The notes: generated from the letters alone by a model not told the origin. A stretch of 16,300 nucleotides of DNA from UBA7488 sp964414185 (GCA_964414185.1 CAYPVK010000016.1:1-16300), one strand, 5' to 3'. Positions 1 to 8,498 are shown, counted from the first letter of the stretch. Made by a program: numbers and translations.

Positions 1-17
1 AGCTCTAAGCTTTTTGG

Positions 18-46
18 AACTACCGGCCCAGCCGGTAGTTTTCTTT
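18..46 (+). terminator. Rho-independent terminator of an upstream off-window gene
   Basis: A perfect 10-bp stem (18-27 with 31-40) closes on a 3-base loop and is followed by TTCTTT. It sits at the window edge and points rightward, so it most likely ends a plus-strand gene lying before position 1. Confidence 0.75.
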
Positions 47-54
47 ATACAAAA

Positions 55-85
55 AAAAATCCGCCGATACCTGCGGCGGATTTTT
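55..85 (-). terminator. Terminator of the ankyrin-repeat gene
   Basis: An 8-bp GC-rich stem (59-66 with 74-81) is flanked by an A run on the left and a T run on the right, so it can work in both directions. On the minus strand it lies about 20 bases beyond the stop codon of the ankyrin gene and ends in a run of nine T, so it is assigned to that gene. Confidence 0.75.
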
Positions 86-102
86 ACCGTAAACGATTCC
101 CT

Positions 103-744
103 TTAACGGCTTTGATTTTTTTGATTTAATATTAAAGGAATGCGTCGATTCGTCGAAACTTTATCGATATGAGACATTGAATTATTCAACTCGCTGACCG
201 GTTTTACCGGTTGATTGTCTCCATTTGCAATTTGATCTTGTTCAATCACCTTTAATTTATCGGCAAGTCTTGTTTTAAAGGAAAATAAAGCCAATTGCCC
301 GGCCGTGTATCCTTCCCGATTTTTTATATCGGTTTTTGCACCGTTTGCAATCAAAGAATTAACGATGGGATCATATCCGTTACTTGCTGCGTACATTAAT
401 GCCGTCCATCCGTATTGGTCTTGCAAATTCACATCGGCACCCGCCGAAACCAATTCGGATGCGATAGTTTCATGTCTTTGACACGCCGCCACCATAAGCC
501 CCGTTTTTCCGTTTTTTCCTTGAGCATTGACATCAACACCCGCTTCAATTAATCTGCGAGTCACGGCAGAACAACCGTAATATACCGCCGTTCTGAGCAA
601 TTCCCCTTTTCCGGAATCGGGATGCGGCAAATTTACATCGGCACCGTCCTGAATCAATTTATCAACTTTTTCGAAAAGATCTACATCGTACCAACGAATT
701 GACCCCCATGTATCATCCCAATTTTTTAATAAATCTTTATCCAT
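103..744 (-). CDS. Ankyrin-repeat protein, cytosolic
   Basis: 213 residues, built mostly of ankyrin repeats at about 45-77, 78-110 and 111-143. A degenerate repeat precedes them (the ADVN signature at 35-38) and another follows (144-168). The typical G-x-TALM-A and AGADVN turns are visible. Ankyrin repeats are protein-binding scaffolds; no catalytic domain, signal peptide or membrane segment is seen, so the partner is unknown. The last 45 residues are polar and lack repeats. The ATG follows AAAGGAA at about 7 bases. The gene stands alone with its own promoter and terminator and is divergent from the SulP gene. A second, unrelated-looking ankyrin gene lies at 13521-14642. Confidence 0.85.
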   Translation of the reverse strand: MDKDLLKNWDDTWGSIRWYDVDLFEKVDKLIQDGADVNLPHPDSGKGELLRTAVYYGCSAVTRRLIEAGVDVNAQGKNGKTGLMVAACQRHETIASELVSAGADVNLQDQYGWTALMYAASNGYDPIVNSLIANGAKTDIKNREGYTAGQLALFSFKTRLADKLKVIEQDQIANGDNQPVKPVSELNNSMSHIDKVSTNRRIPLILNQKNQSR

Positions 745-772
745 TCCGAGTTCCTTTCAATGCATTACGATA

Positions 773-801
773 ATTCTACCATACAATTGACTTATTGTCA
801 A
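773..801 (-). promoter_or_regulatory. Sigma-70-type promoter of the ankyrin gene
   Basis: On the minus strand TTGACA (796-801) and TAGAAT (773-778) are separated by exactly 17 bases, about 30 bases before the ATG. This is close to the housekeeping consensus and among the best promoters in the window. Confidence 0.75.
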
Positions 802-803
802 TT
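785..803. repeat. Inverted repeat over the -35 box, possible operator
   Basis: A perfect 7-bp inverted repeat (785-791 with 797-803) with a 5-base centre covers the -35 box and part of the spacer of the minus-strand promoter. A repressor site is plausible. On the plus strand the right arm runs into a T run, so a weak AT-rich terminator is an alternative reading. Confidence 0.4.
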
Positions 804-831
804 TTTTTTCATAAATTTTATTTTTACCCAC

Positions 832-859
832 TTGATTTTTAAACAAGTTGGTGTATCAT
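832..859 (+). promoter_or_regulatory. Candidate promoter of the SulP transporter
   Basis: TTGATT (832-837) and TATCAT (854-859) are separated by 16 bases and lie about 45 bases before the SulP start codon. The boxes are decent but imperfect matches to sigma-70 sites. Confidence 0.45.
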
Positions 860-905
860 ACGGCACTTCATAAAATATTTTAATTTTTTTTCCAGAGGTC
901 CTTCA

Positions 906-2606
906 ATGTTCGCTCTTTTGCAACGCATTCAAAAATTTTATCAAACAAACTACGCTCCCAAATTATTGGAAACCGTTCAAAACGGATATACCAAAGCGCG
1001 TTTTAAACAAGACGCCATGTCCGGCCTGACGGTTGCCATTATTTCCATTCCGTTAGCCATGGCTTTGGCCATAGCATCGGGCGTTGCGCCCGCCAACGGA
1101 TTATATACGGCCGTCGTTGCCGGTTTTTTCATTTCGGTTTTCGGTGGCACGAAGTACCAAATCGGCGGCCCGACGGGGGCTTTTGTCGTGGTCGTTTTCA
1201 ACATCATTGCCACTTACGGATACAACGGCTTATTGGTTGCGATGTTGATTGCGGGCGCCTTATTGATTTTGGCGGGGTTGTTGCGCTTGGGCACTTATAT
1301 CAAATATATCCCCTATCCCGTCGTCGTCGGTTTTACGTCCGGTATCGGCGTGTTGTTGTTTTCAACACAAATTAAAGATTTGTTGGGCCTTGACATTGCA
1401 AACGTACCGGCCGAATTTTTACCGAAATGGCAAGCGTATTTATTAAACTTGGACCATTTTACGGGTATGGCCGTATTTATTTCAATTGTTTCTTTTGCCG
1501 TCATTTTGGGATTAAAATACCGCAATCCGAAATTGCCGGGATATTTGATTGCCGTATGCGTCACGACCTTGTTTGTCGTCATCTTACCGTTTGATATAGC
1601 GACAATCGGTTCGCAATTCGGTTCTTTGCCGCACTTTTTGCCGATGCCGAACATGCCCGATTTTAATTTGGCACTTGTTTTCAAAGTATTCCCCAGTGCG
1701 TTGACAATCGCTTTTTTGGCGGGCGTTGAATCATTGTTAAGCGCTACCGTCGCCGATGCTATGACGGGCGAAGCGCACAGCCCGAATGCCGAACTTATCG
1801 GCGAAGGGTTGGCCAATATGGCTTGCGCATGTTTTTCGGGGATTCCGGCAACGGGTGCGATTGCCCGCACGGCGGCGAATGTACGGTCAAATGCATACTC
1901 TCCGGTTTCGGGCATCATGAACGCCTTCTTTTTATTGGCCTTTTTGATATTCTTATCGCCGTTGGCAAAATATATACCACTGTCCGCATTGGCCGTTATT
2001 TTGGTATTAATTTCCTACGGCATGTTTGATTTTCCGAAATTTTACGAACTTTTGCGCGGCCAACGCGGGGACAGTTTGACATTGTTGGTCACGTTCTTTT
2101 TAACCGTTTTTGTCGATTTGAATGCTGCCATCAGCGTCGGGTTTATTCTCTACAGCATCATTTTCGTCCACCGTATCAGCATGCAAGTCAGCGCCAGCTA
2201 TCCGATTGATGCCCAAGATGCGACACAATACATTACCGAATCGACATCACATCAAGGTGTTATGTCAATTCGTATTTTCGGCCCGTTGTTTTTCGGCGGC
2301 TCAATGAAAGTATCCAGCTTTTTAAAAACGATTAACGCCAAACCCAAAATTTTGATTGTCCGCATGGGCAACGTCCCTTTGATAGATGTCAGCGGCATTA
2401 ACGTTTTGTTGGATTTCATTAAGAAAATGGATAAAAACGGCACCAAAATTATTCTTTCCAATCTTCAACCGCAACCCAAACAGTTGGTTAACGAAGCGTT
2501 GAAAAAGAAAAAATTGCAAGGCGGCGTATCGTACAGCGCCAATTATGATGCTGCCGTTAAATTGGCCGATAAAATGTTGGCAAAAATGCCCGAAGAACAA
2601 GCATGA
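906..2606 (+). CDS. SulP-family inorganic anion transporter with C-terminal STAS domain
   Basis: 566 residues, the usual length for bacterial SulP (SLC26-like) permeases. Residues 30-430 hold many hydrophobic segments with family features: a SIPLAMALA-like first helix near 47-55 and a GGPTGAF segment near 88-94, which shapes the anion site. Residues about 450-555 form a cytosolic STAS domain with the IDVSG signature at 493-497. Members move sulfate, bicarbonate or dicarboxylates across the inner membrane; the sequence does not settle which, and no carbonic anhydrase or sulfur gene is adjacent. AGAGGT precedes the ATG by 6 bases. It is a single-gene unit ending at a strong terminator. Confidence 0.93.
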   Translation: MFALLQRIQKFYQTNYAPKLLETVQNGYTKARFKQDAMSGLTVAIISIPLAMALAIASGVAPANGLYTAVVAGFFISVFGGTKYQIGGPTGAFVVVVFNIIATYGYNGLLVAMLIAGALLILAGLLRLGTYIKYIPYPVVVGFTSGIGVLLFSTQIKDLLGLDIANVPAEFLPKWQAYLLNLDHFTGMAVFISIVSFAVILGLKYRNPKLPGYLIAVCVTTLFVVILPFDIATIGSQFGSLPHFLPMPNMPDFNLALVFKVFPSALTIAFLAGVESLLSATVADAMTGEAHSPNAELIGEGLANMACACFSGIPATGAIARTAANVRSNAYSPVSGIMNAFFLLAFLIFLSPLAKYIPLSALAVILVLISYGMFDFPKFYELLRGQRGDSLTLLVTFFLTVFVDLNAAISVGFILYSIIFVHRISMQVSASYPIDAQDATQYITESTSHQGVMSIRIFGPLFFGGSMKVSSFLKTINAKPKILIVRMGNVPLIDVSGINVLLDFIKKMDKNGTKIILSNLQPQPKQLVNEALKKKKLQGGVSYSANYDAAVKLADKMLAKMPEEQA

Positions 2607-2632
2607 TTTTCAACGGCCGCCCGTTTTATCAC

Positions 2633-2667
2633 AAAAACGCCCCTTGTTTAAAGAGGCGTTTTTTTAA
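2633..2667. terminator. Bidirectional terminator between the SulP and coiled-coil genes
   Basis: A 9-bp stem (2633-2641 with 2655-2663), extended inward across one mismatch, has A and T runs on its two sides. It lies between convergent stop codons at 2606 and 2680 and can end both transcripts. Confidence 0.8.
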
Positions 2668-2679
2668 CCGAATCGAAAA

Positions 2680-2838
2680 TTATTTCATCAATTTTTGATG
2701 TTCTTTTTCGATTTGTTTCATTTGAGATTGCACATCTTTGATTTGCGTTTTTAATTCTTTATGCTCGGCCATGATTTTTTTATGCTCTTCCATGACTTTT
2801 CCCAAATCTTTTTCGATTTTTGCCAATTCTTTTTCCAT
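2680..2838 (-). CDS. Small charged coiled-coil protein (52 residues)
   Basis: The 52 residues are nearly all helix-forming, with alternating Lys/Glu and hydrophobic residues at heptad spacing, which indicates a single coiled coil. There is no signal peptide, cysteine or aromatic core. An ATG 36 bases further upstream is in frame, but the start at 2838 is preferred because AGGGGGAA lies 7 bases before it. An extended -10 promoter and a terminator frame it as an independent gene. No family was recognised. It could be an oligomerising accessory or regulatory protein; no function is claimed. Confidence 0.65.
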   Translation of the reverse strand: MEKELAKIEKDLGKVMEEHKKIMAEHKELKTQIKDVQSQMKQIEKEHQKLMK

Positions 2839-2887
2839 TTGATTGTTCCCCCTGTCAGAATTATTTTTTAACATTCTTTATATAGGG

Positions 2888-2896
2888 ATTATATCA
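2888..2896 (-). promoter_or_regulatory. Extended -10 promoter of the coiled-coil gene
   Basis: The minus strand reads TGA directly before TATAAT, a perfect extended -10 element, about 50 bases before the start codon. No good -35 box is seen, which such promoters tolerate. Confidence 0.55.
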
Positions 2897-3048
2897 CCCG
2901 TTTCATCTGTCCCTTAGGCTGTGAAAACGAAATCAAAACTTACAAACGGGACAAATAAAGCTGTGGCGGCAAAAACTTTTTATCTTTTCCATTCATGTTT
3001 TTTTGCGCCATATGTAACTTTTTTAATGATTTTTAATAAAAAATCGTG

Positions 3049-3054
3049 TATAAT
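3049..3054 (+). promoter_or_regulatory. -10 box of the InsA-like gene
   Basis: TATAAT lies 22 bases before the start codon of the zinc-ribbon gene. The -35 region (TGATTT near 3027) is a poor match. Confidence 0.45.
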
Positions 3055-3076
3055 AAAGATACACAAAGGGGTTTAA

Positions 3077-3523
3077 ATGCGTATTATCACACCGAAATGC
3101 ATCAAATGCGGTTCATCAAAATCCGTTAAAAACGGCACTGTTGACGGGTGGCAACGATACCGATGCAAAGAGTGCGGCTATCAATACACGAAACAAACGC
3201 CGCAAGGTCAACCCATCATCACGCGCATTTTGGCGTCAAGTCTCTATCTGTTCGGCTTGTCAAAACGCGAAATTGCCGCCATTGTCGGTGTCACGCCGAT
3301 GTCAATCGTCCGTTGGATTAAGCGGTATCACATCTATTACATGTCATCCATTGAACCGCAGGAAAAACGACGGATTTTATCCAAGGAGGAAGTCAAAAAA
3401 CGCATTGATTCCGCGCCGGGGCAAGATGTTATGCTGATCGAACGCACACTGCCGTCGGGCGGACAAATTGACATCATGATTTACAAACCGCAAACAAATC
3501 AAAAAGAAAACAAAAAAGGTTAG
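3077..3523 (+). CDS. Zinc-ribbon plus helix-turn-helix protein, IS1 InsA-like, stand-alone
   Basis: 148 residues. Residues 8-33 form a zinc ribbon with two CxxC knuckles (C8, C11, C30, C33) and the NG-x(4)-G-x-QRYRC spacing seen in IS1 InsA proteins and related transposase N-termini. Residues 57-84 resemble a helix-turn-helix (LSKREIAAIVGV, then SIVRWIKRY). InsA proteins are about 90 residues and bind IS ends. Here about 60 extra residues follow, with no DDE catalytic motif, and no InsB-like frame lies downstream. No IS ends or target duplications were found. AAGGGG lies 5 bases before the ATG. Likely a domesticated DNA-binding protein or the surviving half of a mobile element; the former is favoured because the frame, promoter and ribosome site are intact. 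Confidence 0.75.
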   Translation: MRIITPKCIKCGSSKSVKNGTVDGWQRYRCKECGYQYTKQTPQGQPIITRILASSLYLFGLSKREIAAIVGVTPMSIVRWIKRYHIYYMSSIEPQEKRRILSKEEVKKRIDSAPGQDVMLIERTLPSGGQIDIMIYKPQTNQKENKKG

Positions 3524-3567
3524 CGGGCGGACATTTTTTCGCGTGGATTTAAATCGGCACCTTTTTT
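3512..3567 (+). terminator. Weak terminator candidate after the InsA-like gene
   Basis: AAAAAAGGT (3512-3520) and ACCTTTTTT (3559-3567) form a perfect 9-bp inverted repeat, but the loop is 38 bases and the left arm lies in the coding end. It is listed because no better terminator separates this gene from the efflux genes. Confidence 0.25.
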
Positions 3568-3786
3568 AAAAAATCATCAGTTGAGTTACATTTCGTTTTT
3601 TGAAATTGATTTTTTCTTTTTTTTGCGATATTTTTTTTGCATAAAAGGTCGGCAAAAATACCTTGCCCCGATTCTTTTTAAAGGCAAACGGCTCTGTTTA
3701 AAGCGGTTTGTTTTTGTTTATAAAAAAAAGAATCCTTTGTGTTTAAACCGGCCGGCAAAATTTAATTATCAAAAAGGTTTTTTTCA

Positions 3787-4932
3787 ATGAAAATTTTAAA
3801 ATTCAAAAAGAAAAGTTTGCTGCGAAAAGTTATTTATGCTGCCTTGTTTACGGCATTGGGATATTACCTGCACGCTTTAACAACGCCCGATTACGCGGCT
3901 ATGATGCAACACCCGGGCGACCCGTTTGTAACAGTTCGGGAATTGAGCAAAAAAGATTTGACCGACAAGAAAAAATTTATTGCCGAAGCGGAAGCCGTCA
4001 ACAGCGTGGATTTGGTGCCGCAAGTATCGGGCTATTTGGAAAAAGTCTTGTTTGAAGACGGTTCTTTCGTCCACGCGGGCGACGTTTTGTTTGTCATTGA
4101 ACAAGACAAATTCAAAGCTGCCTTGGAAGCCGCCCAGGCGGATTTGGAAAAAGCCAAAGCCGATTTGATTCAAATCGAAAGCGATTACAAACGTCAAGTC
4201 AAACTTTACAAAGACAAAGTAACGTCCAAAGCAACTTTGGAAGCCGCCGAAAACCGTTATGCTCAGGCCAAATCCAACATCAAACAAGCCGAAGCCAATT
4301 TAAAAACGGCGCAAATCAATATGGATTATACCGAAATCAAAGCCCCCATCAGCGGCTATATCGGCAAAGCTTTGGTATCCAAAGGCAACGCCGTCGGTCC
4401 GTCCGTGCCGTCCATGGCGCGCATTGTCCAAACGGATCCGATTCGTATTGCTTTCAGCGTATCGGACAAAGAACGCATTGCGTTTTTAAACAGCATCAAA
4501 GATTCGGACAGTGATATTCGCTTTGAAATCGTTTATCCGACGGGCGATATACAAACAGCCGATATCAGTGCTTTGTTCTCCGATAACGAAGTCAATCCCG
4601 AAACGGCATCGGTTTTTGTGTATTTGGATTTGAAAAATGAAAATAAAGCCTTAATTCCGGGTAACTATGTGGACATTTTGGTCAGCCGCGGACAACCGCA
4701 AAAATCGTTGGTCGTACCATTGACCGCTTTGGCGCAAGACATTAACGGCACGTATGTTTTGACCGTCAACGACGAACAAATCGTCGAACAAAAATATATT
4801 ACGCTCGGCAAAATTTCGGGTGCTTATCAAGAAGTTTTGGACGGGTTAAACGAACAGGACAAAGTCATTGTCCAAGGGCTTCAAAAGGTTCAGGCCGGGG
4901 CCAAAGTCAAACCGGTTGTCGCGCCCGAATAA
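3787..4932 (+). CDS. RND efflux periplasmic adaptor (membrane fusion protein, HlyD/AcrA type)
   Basis: 381 residues. A basic N-terminus and hydrophobic segment (about 14-31) serve as a signal or membrane anchor; there is no lipobox. Order of domains: first half of the lipoyl motif at about 72-106 (PQVSGYLEKV and GDVLFVIE), an alpha-helical hairpin rich in Ala, Lys and Glu at 107-178, second half-lipoyl at 181-205 (KAPISGYIG), a beta-barrel from about 215 to 300, and a membrane-proximal domain to the C-terminus. Adaptors of this family bridge the inner-membrane pump and an outer-membrane channel. The pump gene follows after 134 bases. AAAGG precedes the ATG by about 10 bases, a slightly long spacing. 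Substrates cannot be told from the sequence. Confidence 0.93.
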   Translation: MKILKFKKKSLLRKVIYAALFTALGYYLHALTTPDYAAMMQHPGDPFVTVRELSKKDLTDKKKFIAEAEAVNSVDLVPQVSGYLEKVLFEDGSFVHAGDVLFVIEQDKFKAALEAAQADLEKAKADLIQIESDYKRQVKLYKDKVTSKATLEAAENRYAQAKSNIKQAEANLKTAQINMDYTEIKAPISGYIGKALVSKGNAVGPSVPSMARIVQTDPIRIAFSVSDKERIAFLNSIKDSDSDIRFEIVYPTGDIQTADISALFSDNEVNPETASVFVYLDLKNENKALIPGNYVDILVSRGQPQKSLVVPLTALAQDINGTYVLTVNDEQIVEQKYITLGKISGAYQEVLDGLNEQDKVIVQGLQKVQAGAKVKPVVAPE

Positions 4933-5066
4933 GCACCAAAAACAAAAAACGGGCCGGCACAAAATTTTAATACCCGAATAAGATTTAAACCCCGTTGTAT
5001 CGGGCCGATACTGTTTCAATTTGAACCAAGCCGTTTTATGAACATGGAAAATTAAAAGGAATATAA
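4933..5066 (+). other. Adaptor-pump spacer
   Basis: This 134-base gap is long for an efflux operon. It holds a 10-bp direct repeat (4924-4933 and 4973-4982, the first copy overlapping the adaptor stop), a 6-bp inverted repeat (4998-5003 with 5005-5010) and the pump ribosome site AAGGA at 5056-5060. No T-run terminator was found, so co-transcription of the two genes is likely. Confidence 0.4.
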
Positions 5067-8000
5067 ATGTTTTCAAAATTTTTTATCGACAGGCCGCGTT
5101 TTGCCATCGTTTTATCCGTCGTTATCGTTTTGGGCGGTTTAATCGCGCTGATGAAATTGCCGATTGCGCTCTATCCCGAAGTGACGCCGCCGGAAATTTC
5201 GGTCAGAGCGACTTACCCCGGTGCCAGCGCGGAAGTGATTTCAAAAACGGTCGGCGTACCGCTTGAAGATGAAATCAACGGCGTGGAAGACATGTTGTAT
5301 ATGAGTTCGACTTCCAATGACGGGTCCTATACATTGACCGTGACATTTAAAACGGGGGTCAATCCGGACATTGCTTTGGTCAAAGTGCAAAGCCGCGTTC
5401 AACAAGCCAGCTCCAAATTGCCGTCCGAAGTTACGCGCCAAGGCATTTCCGTCACGCGCGAATCGTCGAATATTTTGGCGTTTATCGTGTTCACATCACC
5501 TAAAAATACACTCAGCGACATGCAAATCAGCGATTACGTTTTTAACAACGTTTACCGTAAAATGAGCAAGGTTGCGGGCGTCGGCACCGCGGATGTCAAA
5601 GGGTCTCGTTTAAGCATGCGCATATGGTTGGACACCGATAAAATGGCGGCGCTTAAAATTCCCGTCGACATGGTCAAATCCGCCATACAATCGCAAAACT
5701 ATCAACCGTCTTTAGGGAAAGTCGGAGCCATGCCCGTCATGGACGACACGCAAATGGTATATTCGTTGCAAACGCTCGGGCGCATTAACGATGCCAAATT
5801 GTTTGAAGACATTATTGTCAGAACGGCGGACGAAGGCGGATTGTTGCGTTTGAAAGACATTGCGCGCGTTGAAATCGGGCAAGAAGAATACGCCATTTCG
5901 GGACAATTTAACGGGCAAAATTCCATTTTGATGTCGTTGACATTGTCATCGGGTGCGAACGCATTGGAAACCATGAAAAACGCACGCGCGGAACTTAAAA
6001 ACCTGTCCCAATATTTCCCCGACGATTTAGCTTATGACATCAGTTACGATTCAACAAAATATATTAACGCTTCCGTTGAAGAAGTCGTTTTCACGTTGAT
6101 TTTAACGTTTATTTTGGTTGTCGGCGTTTGTTATGTCTTTTTGCAAGATTGGCGCTCAACATTGATTCCGTCCGCCGCCATTCCGGTATCGTTATCGGGC
6201 GCATTTATGGTTATTTTCGCGTTCGGCTATTCAATCAACATGTTCACATTGTTCGCATTGGTATTGGCTATCGCGTTGGTGGTTGATGATGCCATTGTCG
6301 TAATCGAACGCGTCATGCATTTGATGCAGCGCGATAAAATGTCGCCGAAAGATGCCGCCGTTCAAACCATGAAAGACGTATCAAGCGCGCTGTTTGCCAC
6401 ATCGCTTATTTTGTTGGCCATTTTTGTACCGGTCGGTTTTATGGACGGAATTGTCGGGAAGATTTATCAACAATTTTCCGTTACGATTGCAACATCCATT
6501 ATGTTTTCATTGTTGGCGGCTTTAACGTTGTCTCCCGCATTATGCGCCATACTGTTGAAAGAAACGCATTTGCGCAAAAAGGGCATTTTGGGCATGTTTA
6601 ACAAAAGTTTAAACAAAACAACCAAATTTTACACATCGGTCACTTCCGCAATTGCCAGACATTTAAGCATTATTGCCGTTATGTTTATTTTCTTTGTGTG
6701 CTTATTGGGCGGCTTGTTCAAAATTACGCCGACATCGTTTATTCCCGATGAAGACCAAGGTGTCATTGTGATGAACATGCAATTGCCCGAAGGGGCGTCA
6801 ACGGCTCGCACAAAAGCATTGCTTGCACAAGTCAGCCCGATTATCCGCAGCGAAAAATCCGTTTTAAGCGTTCAAACTATTTTGGGATTCAGCTTAATCG
6901 GCGGACGCGGCGAAAACGTTTCGATGGCCTTTATTGTGTTGAAACCTTGGGGCGAACGCGGACCGGAAGATTATTCCACCCATATTTTAAACCGCATTCG
7001 GGCACAATTGGAACAAATCCCCGAAGCCCAATTCCAACTGTTTGAAATGCCGGCCATTCCGGGACTCGGCAATATCGGCGGCCTTGATATCCGTTTGCAA
7101 TCGTTAAACGACATGGATTTTGCAAAACTTGATGCCGTTACGCAATCATTTTTGGCAAAGCTCAACCAACATCCGTCGATTGCTTATGCTTTTACGACAT
7201 TTACGTCAAAAACGCCGAACATTTATTTGGATGTCGACCGCAGCAAAGCCGAACGCATGCACGTGCCCGTTTCGAATATTTTTTCGACGTTGGAAAATTA
7301 TTTGGGATCAGGCTATGTCAATGACATTAACTTGAGCACTCAAGTCAACAAAGTGATGGTTCAATCGGATTGGCGTTTCCGTGCGGACGTTGAAAACATC
7401 AACGAAATTTACGTCCCCAATACGCAAGGCAAAATGATACCGTTGCGCGGATTAATCGATTTAAAGCCGATTTTAACGCCGCGCGTCATTACCCGCTATA
7501 ACCAATATCCGAACGCGAACATTACCGCTGTGCCAAAACAGGGTGTCAGTACGGGCGATGCGATGAAAGCGGTCAAAGAATTATCGGCGACGTTGCCGAA
7601 AGGATACGCGTTTGAATATTCGACGATGACTTACCAAGAAGAACATACGCAAGGGCAAATCGGCTATTTGATTGCATTGGCGATTGTGTTTGCCTATTTG
7701 TTTTTGGTTGCGCAATACGAAAGCTTTATCATCCCGATTTCGGTCATTTTGTCATTGGTCGTTGCAATGACGGGCGCGATGGTCGGATTGTTGATAACGG
7801 GCTTGCCGTTAAGTGTTTATGCGCAGCTGGGGTTGATTTTGTTGGTCGGGTTGGCCAGTAAAAACGCCATTTTAATCGTTGAATTTGCCAAAGAAGAACG
7901 CGCCCGCGGCAAATCGGTCATTACGGCGGCATTGACCGGTCTTAAAGAACGGTTCCGCGCGGTATTGATGACGGCGTTTGCCTTTATTTTGGGAATGTTG

Positions 8001-8162
8001 CCGTTGTTGTTTGCTTCAGGTGCGGCGGCCAATTCGCGCGAAGCCATCGGCGTACCGGTCTTTTGGGGCATGTTGTTCGGCACAATCATCGGTATGCTTG
8101 TCATTCCGCTGATGTACGTATGGGTACAAACGGTCGCGGATAAATATTTGAACAAAAAATAA
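5067..8162 (+). CDS. RND multidrug efflux pump, inner-membrane permease (HAE1, AcrB-like)
   Basis: 1031 residues, normal for HAE1 pumps. It opens with the family-typical FIDRPRFA segment, followed by a first transmembrane helix and LYPEVTPPEI. Two large periplasmic loops alternate with twelve expected membrane helices. The proton-relay residues are present: D407 and D408 in the LVVDDAIVVIE motif, at the same numbers as in E. coli AcrB, and K932 in GLASKNAILIVEFA, matching AcrB K940. FIPDEDQG opens the second periplasmic half. It works as a trimer that exports compounds using the proton gradient, with the adaptor encoded just upstream. No TolC-like channel gene is in the window, so a channel encoded elsewhere is presumably used. 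AAGGA precedes the ATG by 6 bases. Confidence 0.96.
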   Translation: MFSKFFIDRPRFAIVLSVVIVLGGLIALMKLPIALYPEVTPPEISVRATYPGASAEVISKTVGVPLEDEINGVEDMLYMSSTSNDGSYTLTVTFKTGVNPDIALVKVQSRVQQASSKLPSEVTRQGISVTRESSNILAFIVFTSPKNTLSDMQISDYVFNNVYRKMSKVAGVGTADVKGSRLSMRIWLDTDKMAALKIPVDMVKSAIQSQNYQPSLGKVGAMPVMDDTQMVYSLQTLGRINDAKLFEDIIVRTADEGGLLRLKDIARVEIGQEEYAISGQFNGQNSILMSLTLSSGANALETMKNARAELKNLSQYFPDDLAYDISYDSTKYINASVEEVVFTLILTFILVVGVCYVFLQDWRSTLIPSAAIPVSLSGAFMVIFAFGYSINMFTLFALVLAIALVVDDAIVVIERVMHLMQRDKMSPKDAAVQTMKDVSSALFATSLILLAIFVPVGFMDGIVGKIYQQFSVTIATSIMFSLLAALTLSPALCAILLKETHLRKKGILGMFNKSLNKTTKFYTSVTSAIARHLSIIAVMFIFFVCLLGGLFKITPTSFIPDEDQGVIVMNMQLPEGASTARTKALLAQVSPIIRSEKSVLSVQTILGFSLIGGRGENVSMAFIVLKPWGERGPEDYSTHILNRIRAQLEQIPEAQFQLFEMPAIPGLGNIGGLDIRLQSLNDMDFAKLDAVTQSFLAKLNQHPSIAYAFTTFTSKTPNIYLDVDRSKAERMHVPVSNIFSTLENYLGSGYVNDINLSTQVNKVMVQSDWRFRADVENINEIYVPNTQGKMIPLRGLIDLKPILTPRVITRYNQYPNANITAVPKQGVSTGDAMKAVKELSATLPKGYAFEYSTMTYQEEHTQGQIGYLIALAIVFAYLFLVAQYESFIIPISVILSLVVAMTGAMVGLLITGLPLSVYAQLGLILLVGLASKNAILIVEFAKEERARGKSVITAALTGLKERFRAVLMTAFAFILGMLPLLFASGAAANSREAIGVPVFWGMLFGTIIGMLVIPLMYVWVQTVADKYLNKK

Positions 8163-8379
8163 CGCACCGTTTGCTTTCCCTCCAAAGGTAACTTCACGTT
8201 CGATGCGGGGACTTATGGGCTTGATTTTTACTCAAACAAATACAAAGCATCTTCCGAAAACCGCGGACGAATCGAACTTAACCGCGCAATAAAATTTATT
8301 TGAATGAAAGGCCGAACGAATGTAACGGCATAATTCGGATTTGTCGTTTTGCACGCTTTTTAATATGCATTTGCTTTTA

Positions 8380-8493
8380 TCATAATTTTTCATCTTTTTT
8401 CTCTTTATCATATAACATATTATAAAATTTCATAAAAAAATTTTGATCGGGAATAAACTCTGAGTGTTTGGATTTTATCCAATCGGTTATCAT
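8380..8493 (-). pseudogene. Possible small ORF or gene remnant
   Basis: The minus strand encodes 37 residues from an ATG at 8493, with mixed composition (ITDWIKSKHSEF, then a Lys/Glu-rich end). The frame continues upstream into the antisense of the next gene. No ribosome site is seen and no family was recognised. It could be the tail of a lost gene or chance. Confidence 0.2.
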
Positions 8494-8498
8494 ATAAT
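8468..8498 (+). promoter_or_regulatory. Candidate promoter of the CMD/cupin-flavodoxin operon
   Basis: A perfect TATAAT (8493-8498) lies about 40 bases before the first gene. The best -35 match is TTGGAT (8468-8473) with a long 19-base spacer, so the assignment is moderate. Confidence 0.4.

Noticed and set aside
1313..1918. A 201-residue minus-strand frame inside the SulP gene
   Set aside because: It is antisense to a well-conserved transporter, has no ribosome site and shows no recognisable domain.
3141..3437. A 98-residue frame inside the InsA-like gene that could be a second transposase frame
   Set aside because: IS1 places InsB downstream after a frameshift. This frame lies wholly inside the first gene, shows no DDE residues and is an ordinary shadow.
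3581..3790. A 69-residue frame before the efflux adaptor
   Set aside because: It is dominated by Phe and Lys from T and A runs, has no ribosome site and lies in a typical AT-rich leader.
8163..8303. A 46-codon open extension in frame after the pump stop codon
   Set aside because: It is suggestive of readthrough or a longer ancestral C-terminus, but AcrB-like pumps normally end where this one does, and a run of this length without a stop is not rare by chance.
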